Shown: positions 8,020-17,233, counted from the first letter of the stretch. The stretch: DNA of 37,786 bases from Bacteroidales bacterium (GCA_009777915.1 WRKV01000007.1:1-37786); one strand, 5' to 3'. The notes: generated by a model from the sequence alone, not told the origin. Translations and numbers: made by a program.

Positions 8020-9017
8020 CACTCATGCTAAAAAAGATTTCAACGATATGGATTTTGTTACTTTTCGCTTTGAGCGGATTTGCGGAAACGCACGTTGCCA
8101 AAGCGGAAGTGGATTTTTCGAATGTGCAAATCGGAGATCATATTCGATTGACCATTAGTTTGCAAACCGATGAAAAAAATACCGTGATTTTTCCCGTCTT
8201 GAGCGATACGATGAACGCAAAAATTGAGTTTATTTCGGTGAGTGATTTGGATACTCTTATAGAGCGGAGAAGTCGAATTAAAACGTATTCCAGAACATTT
8301 ACGTTCACGATTTTTGAGGCGGGCGAATATCAATTTCCGGAAATTCCGTTTGGGGTAAAAGTACCAACGGATAACGAGTATGTTGAAGTGTTGACAAATG
8401 CTGTAACTATTATCGTTGAAGCTCCGGAAGTTGATTTGGAGGCAGATATTAAAGACATCAAAACCGTTTGGAATATCCCGATTACGTTCAGAGAAATTTT
8501 ACCGTATCTATTGATTTTACTGGGTGTTGCATTGTTTACGTTTGCAGGAATTTATGCGTATCGCAAATGGAAAAAAAGAGAGCCATTATTTGTTTTCAAA
8601 CCCAAACCGATTATTCCGCCACACGTGGAAGCGTTGGAAAATCTGGAAAAATTGCGTTTGAAACAACTTTGGCAAAACAATTTGGTGAAAGAGTATTACA
8701 CGGAATTGACGGATATTTTGAGGATTTACACCGAAAAAGAACTGCGTATTAATGCTATTGAAATGACTTCGGATGAACTGATGGATGCTATTCAAAATTC
8801 AGAGCTCGAAAATAAATCCGAGTTGCTTTTACTCCTCAGGGACACCTTGCCAACAGCGGATTTGGTGAAATTTGCAAAATCCAAGCCGTTGCCGGACGAA
8901 CATGATCGTTGTTTCAAAAATGTGAAACAATTTGTTGAAATAACCATGCCCAAAATCGAAGAAAATGTAGAGGCAAATCCTGTTTTGCCCGATAAAATTG
9001 AGGAGGAACCATCATGA
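8016..9017 (+). CDS. Bat-operon membrane protein of unknown function
   Basis: The 333-residue protein has an N-terminal signal sequence, a beta-rich periplasmic part (about 25-140), one transmembrane helix around YLLILLGVALFTFAGIYAY (about 166-184) and a charged cytoplasmic tail ending in an acidic stretch. It occupies the position, between the DUF58 gene and batA, where Bacteroidales Bat operons usually carry a hypothetical membrane protein. A second ATG three codons in (8025) would put the signal peptide in better register, so the true start may be there. It overlaps both neighbours by 4 bases. The topology resembles a small BatD-like protein, but no domain was confidently recognised. Confidence 0.75.
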   Translation: MTLMLKKISTIWILLLFALSGFAETHVAKAEVDFSNVQIGDHIRLTISLQTDEKNTVIFPVLSDTMNAKIEFISVSDLDTLIERRSRIKTYSRTFTFTIFEAGEYQFPEIPFGVKVPTDNEYVEVLTNAVTIIVEAPEVDLEADIKDIKTVWNIPITFREILPYLLILLGVALFTFAGIYAYRKWKKREPLFVFKPKPIIPPHVEALENLEKLRLKQLWQNNLVKEYYTELTDILRIYTEKELRINAIEMTSDELMDAIQNSELENKSELLLLLRDTLPTADLVKFAKSKPLPDEHDRCFKNVKQFVEITMPKIEENVEANPVLPDKIEEEPS

Positions 9018-10009
9018 TGCACGGCATAACATTTCATAGTCCGGAATTTCTGTGGCTCTTGTTGGGCTTGCCTTTGCTTGCAGGTTGGAAATGGTGGAGA
9101 CATAAAAAAACAGTTGCAAAAATCAGCATTTCGAACATGGATATGTTTGGTGAAATGAAAAAAAGTTTGCGACAACATTTGGCGATTTTTCCGTTTGTCT
9201 TGCGATTGCTGACGTTGGCAGTTTTGATTGTTGCGTTTGCACGTCCGCAGTCGAGTTTGAGAAGTAAGCATCAAAACGTTGAAGGTGTTGATATCATGCT
9301 GGCTTTGGACATTTCGGGTAGTATGTTGGCGGAGGATTTTTCGCCGAATCGTTTGGAAGCTGCCAAGGTTGTAGCTGCTGATTTTGTGCGTTCACGTCCG
9401 ACGGATCGCATGGGAATTGTAGTGTTTGCAGGAGAAAGTTTCACACAAGCACCATTGACAACCGACCATGGAATTTTATTGTCGCAAATCCACGCAATCA
9501 AAACCGGCATGATTGAGGACGGTACCGCTATTGGCGATGGTTTGGCTACTGCTGTCAACCGTTTGAGAAATAGCACGGCTGTAAGTAAAACGATTATTTT
9601 GTTGACCGATGGCGTGAATAATATGGGTTCGATTGCACCGATAACTGCAGCAGAAATTGCGAGTCTTTACGATATTCGCGTTTACACGATTGGCGTAGGA
9701 ACACACGGTACGGCACCCTACCCTTTTCAAACGCCATTTGGAAAACAATATCAAAATGTTGAAGTACATTTAGATGAACCGATGTTGAGGCAAATGGCTC
9801 AAATGACCGGTGGACAATACTTTCGGGCAACCGATAAAAATAAATTGACATCTATTTTTGAAGAAATTGACCAAATGGAAAAAAGCAAAATCGAAGTTTT
9901 GAGTTATGAACGAAAATCCGAAGAATTCAAGTTTTTGCTTTGGCTTGCATTAGGCTTGATTTTGCTTGAAATTCTATTGTCGTATGCTGTGATAAGATCT
10001 ATTCCGTAA
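9014..10009 (+). CDS. batA: BatA, membrane-anchored VWA protein
   Basis: At 331 residues it has the BatA N-terminal hydrophobic region, a second helix near 58-76, a VWA domain (about 90-280) and a C-terminal helix. The metal-ion-dependent adhesion site is intact: DISGSM (about 96-101), then the Thr of TAIGDG, then TDGVNN. Bat proteins were named for Bacteroides aerotolerance and form a membrane complex. The biochemical activity is not established. Start overlaps the preceding stop as ATGA. Confidence 0.9.
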   Translation: MMHGITFHSPEFLWLLLGLPLLAGWKWWRHKKTVAKISISNMDMFGEMKKSLRQHLAIFPFVLRLLTLAVLIVAFARPQSSLRSKHQNVEGVDIMLALDISGSMLAEDFSPNRLEAAKVVAADFVRSRPTDRMGIVVFAGESFTQAPLTTDHGILLSQIHAIKTGMIEDGTAIGDGLATAVNRLRNSTAVSKTIILLTDGVNNMGSIAPITAAEIASLYDIRVYTIGVGTHGTAPYPFQTPFGKQYQNVEVHLDEPMLRQMAQMTGGQYFRATDKNKLTSIFEEIDQMEKSKIEVLSYERKSEEFKFLLWLALGLILLEILLSYAVIRSIP

Positions 10010-10013
10010 AATT

Positions 10014-11057
10014 ATGCTGAGATTTGAAAACGATACATTATTAATTTGGTTACTGCTGATTCCGGCGTTATTTCTGCTATTTGCGGCGTTTATTTTCTAT
10101 AAAAAACGACGTATGAATGTGTTTGCACAATCGTCGTTGATGGAACGTTTGGCACCGTTGTATTCGCAAAGTAAATACACGTTGAAATTTACATTGTTGA
10201 TGGTGGCTTTGGCTTTATTAATCGTGAGTTTGGCAAATCCGCAAATGGGATTAAAAGTTGAAAAAGTTCAACGAAAAGGAGTGGATTTGATGATTGCTTT
10301 GGATATTTCGGAAAGTATGAATGCTGAGGATATTCAGCCAAGTCGTCTGAAACGCTCGAAACAAGCCATTAATCGCCTGTTGAGTAAACTTCATAATGAT
10401 CGTATCGGGATTGTGGTTTTTGCAGGTTCGGCTTACGTTCAACTGCCTTTGACAAGTGATTACGGTGCTGCAAAAATGTTTATTGATGTGATTTCGACGA
10501 GTGATATGCAGGCTCAAGGCACCGCTATTGGTATGGCAATCGAGATGGCTATGACAGCATTCGACGATGATAAAGATCGTAAAAATAACAAAGCAATTAT
10601 TGTGATCAGCGATGGAGAAGACCATGAGGAACACGCCATCGAAGCCACAAAAGCAGCGAGAAATAAAGGAATTATTGTTCACACGATTGGTATGGGACTT
10701 CCGGAAGGCACGCCAATTCCGCAGTACAACGGCAATCGCAGAGTGGGTTTCAAACACGATCGACGAGGAAATTTGGTGTTGACCAAACTCAACGAAGAAA
10801 TGTTGAAAGATATTGCAAATGCTGGAGGTGGCTATTATGTAGGTGCAAACAATACTTCGGCGAGTGTAGAAACCTTGTTTTCGAAAATCGAACAAATGGA
10901 TAAACAGACTTTCGATGAACGAAATTTTTCGGATTACGAAACACGATTTCAATATGTCTTAGCAATCGTAATACTACTGCTGCTTTTGGAGATTTTCATT
11001 TTCCAAAAGAAAAATAAATTTTTCAATCACGATAATTTTTTCGGAACAAAAAAATGA
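10014..11057 (+). CDS. batB: BatB, membrane-anchored VWA protein
   Basis: This 347-residue protein is a paralog of the upstream BatA with the same layout: two N-terminal hydrophobic segments, a VWA domain and a C-terminal helix (about 316-334). Its MIDAS reads DISESM (about 95-100), with the Thr of QGTAIG and SDGEDHEEH. The Glu in place of Gly in DxSxS still satisfies the motif. It probably pairs with BatA in the inner membrane. Start is 4 bases after batA, and the stop overlaps batC as ATGA. Confidence 0.9.
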   Translation: MLRFENDTLLIWLLLIPALFLLFAAFIFYKKRRMNVFAQSSLMERLAPLYSQSKYTLKFTLLMVALALLIVSLANPQMGLKVEKVQRKGVDLMIALDISESMNAEDIQPSRLKRSKQAINRLLSKLHNDRIGIVVFAGSAYVQLPLTSDYGAAKMFIDVISTSDMQAQGTAIGMAIEMAMTAFDDDKDRKNNKAIIVISDGEDHEEHAIEATKAARNKGIIVHTIGMGLPEGTPIPQYNGNRRVGFKHDRRGNLVLTKLNEEMLKDIANAGGGYYVGANNTSASVETLFSKIEQMDKQTFDERNFSDYETRFQYVLAIVILLLLLEIFIFQKKNKFFNHDNFFGTKK

Positions 11058-11782
11058 TGAGAACTATATTAAACATAGCGATTTTACTGAGTTTTTCAAC
11101 GGTTGTGTTTTCACAAAATTCGTTAAAAAGTTTTCGTGATGGCAACAGGCAATTTCACGATGGAAATTACAATGCCTCTGAAATCCTTTATCGACGGGGA
11201 CTTCAAGCAGACAGTACGGATACTCGCGGACGTTTCAATTTGTCGAACGCTCTCTACAAGCAGGGCGAATCTGAGAAATCTGCCGAACTGTATGAACAAT
11301 TGCTGCATGACAGACGATTGAATAACAAACAAAAATCTCAGATTCATCACAATTTGGGAAATTCTTTTGTACGAACCGAAAAATATGAAGATGCTGTAAA
11401 TGCTTACAAAGAAGCGATGAAATTGAATCCAAACGACGATACACGCTATAATTTGGCGTATGCCTTGCAACGCCTGCAACAACAGCAGCAACAGCAAAAT
11501 CAAAATCAACAGAATCAAGATCAAAACAACGATCAAAATCAGAAACAGCAGCAACAACAACAGCAAAATCAAGATCAAAATAATAATCAGCAGCAACAAC
11601 GTCGACAAAATCAAGGTAATGATGAGCAAAGCAGGCAGGGACAAGGTTCACAACCTCATCAATTGCGACAAGGTGATGCCGAACGTATGTTGAATGCTAT
11701 GGACAGGCAAGAGCGAAACACACTTGATAAGAGAAAACAAATTAACGTTCAACAACGCGGTAGAGCCGAAAAAGACTGGTAG
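11054..11782 (+). CDS. batC: BatC, TPR protein with a long Q/N-rich tail
   Basis: The 242-residue protein has a signal peptide (about 1-20), then TPR repeats (about 25-135, with AELYEQLLHD and YEDAVNAYKEAMKLNPND visible). From about residue 136 to 200 it is almost purely Gln, Asn and Asp, followed by a short basic tail ending EKDW. BatC-type proteins are periplasmic TPR partners of BatA/BatB. The Q/N tract is encoded by mixed CAA/CAG/AAT/AAC codons, so it is protein-level low complexity and not a pure DNA repeat. Similar Gln runs occur in the BatD linker. Confidence 0.88.
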   Translation: MMRTILNIAILLSFSTVVFSQNSLKSFRDGNRQFHDGNYNASEILYRRGLQADSTDTRGRFNLSNALYKQGESEKSAELYEQLLHDRRLNNKQKSQIHHNLGNSFVRTEKYEDAVNAYKEAMKLNPNDDTRYNLAYALQRLQQQQQQQNQNQQNQDQNNDQNQKQQQQQQQNQDQNNNQQQQRRQNQGNDEQSRQGQGSQPHQLRQGDAERMLNAMDRQERNTLDKRKQINVQQRGRAEKDW

Positions 11783-11783
11783 T

Positions 11784-13661
11784 ATGCGATATTTTTGGAC
11801 TGTCATATTCACACTTTTTTTCGCTCAAATTCAAGCGGCAGATGAGTATACATTTGAAGTGAAATCTCCTACGCAAGTCAGTGTTGGTCAAGCTTTCGAC
11901 ATTCAATTTGTGATTACGTCTACCGGACGGATTGATGCCTCGAATTTTCAAGCACCGACTTTCCGAAATCTGGATATTCATTTCGGACCGTCGCAATCGC
12001 AATCGTCAAGCACATCTATTATCAACGGACAACGTTCGCAAACGGTCAGTATAACGCTATCTTACCGCGTTTCTGCACCAAGAGAAGGTATGATAAATTT
12101 TGGTCCGGCGAGTATTGATATTGCCGGAAAAACTTACAAAACCTCCGGTGCCTCCATTCGAGTTAGCAAAGCCTCTCCTGCTCAACAACAGCAGCAACAG
12201 CAACAAAGACAGAGTGGACAAGCCTCTCGAAGTTCGGCGAATGCACAGCAACAACAACCGCAACAGCCCGCCACTCTAAGTGCAGAGGACGTTAACCTTC
12301 GAGCATCTGTGAACAAAAATTCCGTTTACGAAGGCGAAGAAATTTTGTTGACCTACACGATTTTCACGAATGTCGGTATCCGAGACCTTAATATCTACAG
12401 TAAAACGTCCAGTCAAGGTTTTTGGTCGGAAGAAATCAGAGGACAATTTCCGGCTGTGCAACAAGGTCGCGGTGTGAGTCAGGCTTTGTCGAAATCGTTG
12501 ATATATCCGCAACGTAGCGGTAGGCTGGCAATCGACCCTTTGGAAATTGAGGTCGTTGCACAAGTTGTAACTCGTCCTTCCCGTTCACGGGATCCGTTTG
12601 CGGATTTTTTCAATGATCCGTTTGGTAGTTTTTTCGGAACATCGGTGCAACAAGTGAAAAAAACACTTAGTTCCAATCGGATTAATATCAACGTGAAACC
12701 CTTGCCAACACAGGGGAAACCAAAAAGTTTCAGAGGTAATGTCGGACGCTTCACATTCAATTCGAAAATAGATAAAACCACACTCAAAGCCAACGAAGCC
12801 TTGACGATAAGCGTAACCATCGGAGGACGTGGAAATCTCAGGCACATCGAGGCTCCGGAAGTTTTGTTCCCCGCCGATTTCGAAGTTTATGCTCCGATTG
12901 AAACTGAAAATATCCAAGTTGGTGTGGGTGGAATGACCGGAAACAAAACCTTTGAATTCCTTGCTATTCCACGAACACAGGGCAGTTATATTATTCCACC
13001 GATTGAATTTTCGTATTTCGATCCCGAGCAAGCAAAATATATTTCTCATCGAACGGAGGAGTTCAAAATCACGGTACAAAAGGGTGACGAGCGATTTATG
13101 GCAACTGCTGTCGGCACGGCTACCGAAAATAAGTATTTGAATCGTGATATTGAATTTATCAAAACACGTACTTCACCATTGAAAGATATCAACCAAAAAT
13201 TCTTGTTTTCAACTGTGTTTTGGCTACTTTTCGGACTTCCGTTTGTGTTATTGACAGTGTTTTTAATCATTCGTAAACAGCTGGATATTCAAAAAGCCGA
13301 CGTGGTTGGATTACGCAACAGACGAGCATTTAAGGAGGCAAAAAAGAATCTCCGTAAAGCCGAAAAGTATATGAATGAGCACAATCAAGAGGCTTTCTAT
13401 ATCGAGATTTCAAAGGCACTTTGGGGATTTTTGAGTAAAAAATTCAACATACCTGTGGCTGAACTTTCCATCGAAAATGTTCATCACGTTTTATTAGGCA
13501 AACAAATTCAATCCGAACATATCGACCAATTCTTGAAAGCCCTTGAAAACTGCGAATTTGCGAGATTTGCACCCAATGGCACTTCGGCACAATCCATGCA
13601 AGACGTCTACGATGAAGCGTTTGCTGTAATCAGTAGTATTGTGCGACACCTTAATGAATGA
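11784..13661 (+). CDS. batD: BatD, periplasmic protein with C-terminal membrane anchor
   Basis: I start this protein at the ATG at 11784, one base after the batC stop, because it opens a clear signal peptide (MRYFWTVIFTLFFAQIQA). A longer in-frame extension to 11694 would overlap batC by 89 bases. The 625-residue product has tandem beta-sandwich domains typical of BatD. A Gln-rich linker is visible as SPAQQQQQQQQ near residue 128. One transmembrane helix (about LFGLPFVLLTVFLIIRK, near 475-491) is followed by a cytoplasmic helical tail. BatD is thought to scaffold the Bat complex. A spacer of 50 bases containing short GTGAATA repeats separates it from batE. Confidence 0.88.
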   Translation: MRYFWTVIFTLFFAQIQAADEYTFEVKSPTQVSVGQAFDIQFVITSTGRIDASNFQAPTFRNLDIHFGPSQSQSSSTSIINGQRSQTVSITLSYRVSAPREGMINFGPASIDIAGKTYKTSGASIRVSKASPAQQQQQQQQRQSGQASRSSANAQQQQPQQPATLSAEDVNLRASVNKNSVYEGEEILLTYTIFTNVGIRDLNIYSKTSSQGFWSEEIRGQFPAVQQGRGVSQALSKSLIYPQRSGRLAIDPLEIEVVAQVVTRPSRSRDPFADFFNDPFGSFFGTSVQQVKKTLSSNRININVKPLPTQGKPKSFRGNVGRFTFNSKIDKTTLKANEALTISVTIGGRGNLRHIEAPEVLFPADFEVYAPIETENIQVGVGGMTGNKTFEFLAIPRTQGSYIIPPIEFSYFDPEQAKYISHRTEEFKITVQKGDERFMATAVGTATENKYLNRDIEFIKTRTSPLKDINQKFLFSTVFWLLFGLPFVLLTVFLIIRKQLDIQKADVVGLRNRRAFKEAKKNLRKAEKYMNEHNQEAFYIEISKALWGFLSKKFNIPVAELSIENVHHVLLGKQIQSEHIDQFLKALENCEFARFAPNGTSAQSMQDVYDEAFAVISSIVRHLNE

Positions 13662-13681
13662 ATAGTGAATAGTGAATAGTG
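13661..13681. repeat. GTGAATA short tandem repeat between batD and batE
   Basis: The bases after the batD stop are a run of GAATAGT units. The same word family is found at 34319-34350 and near 36687, always in spacers. Confidence 0.5.
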
Positions 13682-13711
13682 GCTTTAGTGCAATTTATAG
13701 ACAATGAGAAT

Positions 13712-14452
13712 ATGAAAAAATACCTAAACATAACAATCGCTCTACTTCTTACCCTGCAAGCGTTTGCGAAGACAACATTCGAGCAGGGCAACGAATATTA
13801 TATTGCAGAAGAATACCGAAAAGCGATGGAAACCTACATGGCTGTAGTGGAATCGGGAACGGTTTCAGCAGAATTGTATTTCAATTTAGGCAATTCATGT
13901 TTCCGATTAGGCGATTATCCGAGTGCAATTTTGTATTACGAAAAAGCCAAACGATTATCGCCGAAAGACGAGGAAATACTGATGAATCTGGGGATTGCAA
14001 ACACTCGAATTACGGATAAATTTGAAGTGCTGCCGGATGTGTTTTTTGTGCATTATTGGAAAGTTTTTTCAGGACTTTTTTCTCGAGATGGCTGGGCGGT
14101 TATTTTTCTTTGTCTTGTGTTTACAAGTGCGTTGTGCTTGGCTTGGTATTTTTTAGCGTTGACTTATGACAGAAAAAAATTAGCGTTTTACGTTTGTTTT
14201 TTGTTTATCGTTCTTTCTGCAACCGTCTTTGGTGCAGCAATTCAGCAACATCGTCAACAAACTCGTCCGGCGGGAATTATTATGAAAAACAAAGTTGAAG
14301 TCAGCAGTTCGCCACAAATTAACCGTTTGCAATTTGTGGTTCATGGTGGCAGTAAGGTTGATATTATTGATGAAATCGGCGACTATTACCGCATTCGTGT
14401 TGCCGATGGAAACAACGGCTGGATTCCGAAAGAGGATTTGGCGAGGATTTAA
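13712..14452 (+). CDS. batE: BatE, TPR protein with two membrane helices and SH3-like domain
   Basis: I prefer the ATG at 13712, which opens a signal peptide (MKKYLNITIALLLTLQAFA). An alternative GTG lies 33 bases upstream. The 246-residue protein has TPR repeats (about 20-100, with YFNLGNSCFRLGDYPSAILYYEKA in pieces), two membrane helices (about 125-150 and 160-180) and a C-terminal bacterial SH3-like domain ending NNGWIPKEDLARI. This is the BatE layout and closes the operon. Its TAA directly abuts the stop of the convergent lpxA with no bases between, so no terminator separates the two operons. Confidence 0.85.
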   Translation: MKKYLNITIALLLTLQAFAKTTFEQGNEYYIAEEYRKAMETYMAVVESGTVSAELYFNLGNSCFRLGDYPSAILYYEKAKRLSPKDEEILMNLGIANTRITDKFEVLPDVFFVHYWKVFSGLFSRDGWAVIFLCLVFTSALCLAWYFLALTYDRKKLAFYVCFLFIVLSATVFGAAIQQHRQQTRPAGIIMKNKVEVSSSPQINRLQFVVHGGSKVDIIDEIGDYYRIRVADGNNGWIPKEDLARI

Positions 14453-15241
14453 TTACTCCTCTTCCCTACCGATTCCTTTCATAATTCCGATTTTCGAATT
14501 TCGGATAAACGACAGAATTTCGTCGCGTTCGGGAGTTTGTGAGATTTCTTTTTCGATCAGTTCGAGAGCATTGCTTATATTCAAATCCTTCAAATAAATG
14601 TAGCGATAAATTTCTTGAATTTGTGCAATCTGTTCATCGGCAAATCCCCTACGCTGTAAGCCTACAGAGTTTATTCCAACGAACGAAATCGGTTCTCTTG
14701 CTGCTTTCGTGAAAGGCGGAATATCTTTGCGAACGAGCGAACCGCCTGCAATGTAGGTGTGCGAGCCTATATGCATGAATTGCTGAACGGCACAAAATCC
14801 GCCTAAAATCGCCCAATCGTCAACGACTACGTGCCCTGCAAGTCCTGTATTACCGGAAAGAATACAATTATTTCCAACAACACAATCGTGTCCAAGATGA
14901 ACGTACGACATGATCAAACAATTATTTCCGACACGCGTTTCCCAATTGGCTTGCGTTCCGCGATTGATCGTTACACATTCGCGAATCGTTGTATTGTCGC
15001 CGATTACAGCGGTTGTTTCTTCTCCGATAAATTTCAAATCTTGTGGAATTCCCGAAATCACAGCACCCGGAAAAATCTTGCAATTTTTTCCGATTCTGGC
15101 ACCTTCCATGATCACGGCATTAGGTCCAATCCATGTGCCCTCGCCGATTTCAACGTTTTTATAGATCGTCGCAAATGGCTCAATAATCACGTTTTCCGCA
15201 ATTTTTGCTTCCGGATGTACGTTGGTTAGCGGATGATACAT
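14453..15241 (-). CDS. lpxA: UDP-N-acetylglucosamine O-acyltransferase
   Basis: The start at 15241 (MYHPLTNVHPEAKI) is chosen because it begins the family's N-terminus and follows lpxC-fabZ by 11 bases. A longer frame overlaps that gene. The 262-residue protein is a left-handed beta-helix of hexapeptide repeats (about 1-190) with a helical C-terminus. VHLGHDC contains the catalytic His of LpxA, and SGNTGLAGHV and GGFCAVQQF are conserved blocks. It transfers a 3-hydroxyacyl chain from ACP to UDP-GlcNAc in the first step of lipid A synthesis. It is the last gene of the minus-strand operon with lpxC-fabZ. Confidence 0.93.
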   Translation of the reverse strand: MYHPLTNVHPEAKIAENVIIEPFATIYKNVEIGEGTWIGPNAVIMEGARIGKNCKIFPGAVISGIPQDLKFIGEETTAVIGDNTTIRECVTINRGTQANWETRVGNNCLIMSYVHLGHDCVVGNNCILSGNTGLAGHVVVDDWAILGGFCAVQQFMHIGSHTYIAGGSLVRKDIPPFTKAAREPISFVGINSVGLQRRGFADEQIAQIQEIYRYIYLKDLNISNALELIEKEISQTPERDEILSFIRNSKIGIMKGIGREEE

Positions 15242-15252
15242 ATAGTTATGTT

Positions 15253-16653
15253 TTACGATTTTTTTGCTAATTGTGCTAACATTTCTGCTTCGCACGTGAT
15301 TTGATTTCCGACATACGCCGTTCCTTTCATATTCACCAATCCTCTGCGAATCGGCGAAAGCAGTTCCAATTTGAATACCAATGTATCTCCGGGAACAACT
15401 TTTTGACGAAACTTCACGTTATCGATTTTCATAAAAAATGTCAGATAATTTTCCGGATCCGGAACACTGCTCAGTGCTAAAATTCCACCGCATTGTGCCA
15501 TCGCCTCTACTTGTAAAACGCCCGGCATCACAGGATTTCCCGGAAAATGTCCCTTGAAAAATTCTTCGTTCATCGTTACGTTTTTCACGCCGATAACGTG
15601 TGATTCGCTCATCTCCATAATTTTGTCGACCAACAGGAATGGCGGGCGATGCGGAATTTTAGTTTTGATACCTTCGACATCAAACAACGGTGGTGCATTC
15701 AAGTCAATTTTCGGCACATCTTTGGTTGCAATTTCTTCCAACATTCTTTGACGAATAACCTTTGCAAACTCCACATTGGCACGGTGTCCGGGACGATGAG
15801 CGATAACATGCCCTTTCATTCTTGCACCAACCAACGTCATGTCGCCAATCAAATCCAATAATTTATGACGAGCAGGTTCGTTTCTGAAACGCAATTCGAT
15901 ATTGTTCAAAATTCCCAATTCCTCGATAATCTTGATGTCCGGCTTATTAAAAAACTTTTTTAAGTCATCAAAAACTTCTGTCGAAACATTTTTTTCAACA
16001 AACACAATGGCATTGTCTAAATCTCCGCCTTTGACCAAATTATGTTTCACCAATTGTTCCAATTCATGCAAAAACACAAAGGTTCTGCACGGTGCCACTT
16101 CCGTTGCAAAATGTTTCAAATCGTGAAGTGATGCCAATTGCAACGGCAAAACGTCCATATCATAATCGATTAAAACGGTGTATTTTGTGCCACTGCTACT
16201 CACCACCATTTCTTCGATTTTCTTTGATTTATCCACGTATGCCAAGTGTTTTGGCACTTCATAATACACACGGTCGGTGTCTTGTTCAACGGTTCCGACT
16301 TCGGCAATTGCTTTCACAACTTCCAACGCAGATCCGTCTAAAATCGGCATCTCCACGTTATCAATTTCAATCAATGCGTTGTCGATATCCATCGCAAACA
16401 GAGATGCTAAAATATGTTCAACCGTTGAAACGGCGGCATCTCCGACTTGCAAAGTTGTTCCGCGTGAAGTATCCGTAACGTTTTCGGCGACTGCGGCAAT
16501 CAATTTGGAACCTTCCAAATCCGTACGTTTGAATTTATACCAATGATTTACAGGTGCAGGTAAGATGTTCATCGTTACCTTTTGTCCCGAGTGTAAGCCG
16601 ACACCTGTGATTGTTACAGGTTTTTTCAGCGTACGTTGTTTTTCTTGAGGCAT
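15253..16653 (-). CDS. lpxC-fabZ: bifunctional LpxC deacetylase / FabZ dehydratase
   Basis: The 466-residue protein joins two enzymes, as is normal in Bacteroidota. Residues 1-300 are LpxC, the zinc deacetylase of UDP-3-O-acyl-GlcNAc: TGVGLHSGQKV, the zinc-ligand block VEHILASLFA and the second block HKLLDLIGDM. Residues about 320-466 are FabZ, the 3-hydroxyacyl-ACP dehydratase: IPHRPPFLLVD and the active-site HFPGNPVMPGVLQVEA. The fusion ties lipid A commitment to use of the shared 3-hydroxyacyl-ACP. It starts 22 bases after the V-ATPase K gene, so they are probably co-transcribed. Confidence 0.95.
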   Translation of the reverse strand: MPQEKQRTLKKPVTITGVGLHSGQKVTMNILPAPVNHWYKFKRTDLEGSKLIAAVAENVTDTSRGTTLQVGDAAVSTVEHILASLFAMDIDNALIEIDNVEMPILDGSALEVVKAIAEVGTVEQDTDRVYYEVPKHLAYVDKSKKIEEMVVSSSGTKYTVLIDYDMDVLPLQLASLHDLKHFATEVAPCRTFVFLHELEQLVKHNLVKGGDLDNAIVFVEKNVSTEVFDDLKKFFNKPDIKIIEELGILNNIELRFRNEPARHKLLDLIGDMTLVGARMKGHVIAHRPGHRANVEFAKVIRQRMLEEIATKDVPKIDLNAPPLFDVEGIKTKIPHRPPFLLVDKIMEMSESHVIGVKNVTMNEEFFKGHFPGNPVMPGVLQVEAMAQCGGILALSSVPDPENYLTFFMKIDNVKFRQKVVPGDTLVFKLELLSPIRRGLVNMKGTAYVGNQITCEAEMLAQLAKKS

Positions 16654-16675
16654 AATTTGGGTTTATTTTATACTG

Positions 16676-17125
16676 CTACGATATTGCTCCATTAATCAAG
16701 ATTACCGCAAGTAACGAAAGAATTGCAAAAAATTCCGGGAATGCTGCGAGAATCAGGGTATTTCCGAGAGCATTTTGTCCTGATCCGACGGCAGCGATGC
16801 CGTTTGAACAGATGTCGGCTTGTTTAATACAACAAATTCCGGAAACGAAGCCCAAAATTAAACCTCCCGCCAATATAGCGGCTGCGGTAAGCCAGTCCAT
16901 CTCCGGACCCAATATGCCAAGAGTTAGATAAAAGCCGATAAATCCGTAAAGTCCGTTCGAACTTGGTACTGCGGATAAAATCAAGCAGTTTCCGAATCCT
17001 GCAGGATTCTTTTTCACTGCTCCGGTGGTTGCATTTCCGCACATAGCGAGTGCGATTCCGCTACAAACTCCGGGGACTGCAATCATGAGTGCTGTGCCAA
17101 TGTAGGCTAATACGATAGGTTCCAT
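16676..17125 (-). CDS. atpK: V/A-type ATPase membrane rotor subunit K (c ring)
   Basis: The 149-residue protein contains four membrane helices as two duplicated hairpins, the K-subunit layout. The ion-binding carboxylate Glu131 lies in the last helix (AAFPEFFAILSLL). The equivalent position in the first hairpin lacks it (SAVPSSNGLYGFI), as is usual for V-type K. No other V-ATPase subunit lies in this window. The gene has its own promoter at 17169 and runs into lpxC-fabZ. In the sodium-binding K subunits I know of, the first-hairpin polar pair is Thr-Gln. Here it appears as Ser56-Asn57. That alignment is by eye. Confidence 0.88.
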   Translation of the reverse strand: MEPIVLAYIGTALMIAVPGVCSGIALAMCGNATTGAVKKNPAGFGNCLILSAVPSSNGLYGFIGFYLTLGILGPEMDWLTAAAILAGGLILGFVSGICCIKQADICSNGIAAVGSGQNALGNTLILAAFPEFFAILSLLAVILINGAIS

Positions 17126-17168
17126 AGTTTTTTTGTTATTTTTGGTTGTTTTATTTTAATTTGGTTTG

Positions 17169-17176
17169 CAAAGATA
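17169..17176 (-). promoter_or_regulatory. -7 element for atpK (and lpxC-fabZ, lpxA)
   Basis: TATCTTTG on the minus strand, followed by GC, lies about 45 bases before the atpK start and directly after the hairpin at 17178-17216. It could drive the three-gene minus-strand unit. Confidence 0.75.
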
Positions 17177-17177
17177 C

Positions 17178-17216
17178 AAAAAAAAAACGAAAGATAAAAG
17201 TATTTCGTTTTTTTTT
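17178..17216 (-). terminator. hairpin/T-tract abutting the atpK promoter
   Basis: A-tract, CGAAA (17188-17192 on plus), a 10-base loop, TTTCG (17203-17207) and a T-tract make a weak intrinsic terminator in either direction. On the minus strand it follows the lipoprotein gene ending at 17234 and leads straight into the TATCTTTG of atpK. Confidence 0.6.
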
Positions 17217-17233
17217 ATTGATTTTTTTGATTA

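Noticed and set aside
11123..11644. Antisense open frame opposite batC rich in Leu/Ile
   Set aside because: It is the reverse reading of the CAA/CAG/AAT codons of the Q/N tract. The sense strand is a clear batC in an operon.
11694..11783. Extended N-terminus of BatD overlapping batC
   Set aside because: The ATG at 11784 starts a signal peptide one base after batC's stop; the extension is the batC 3' end in another frame.
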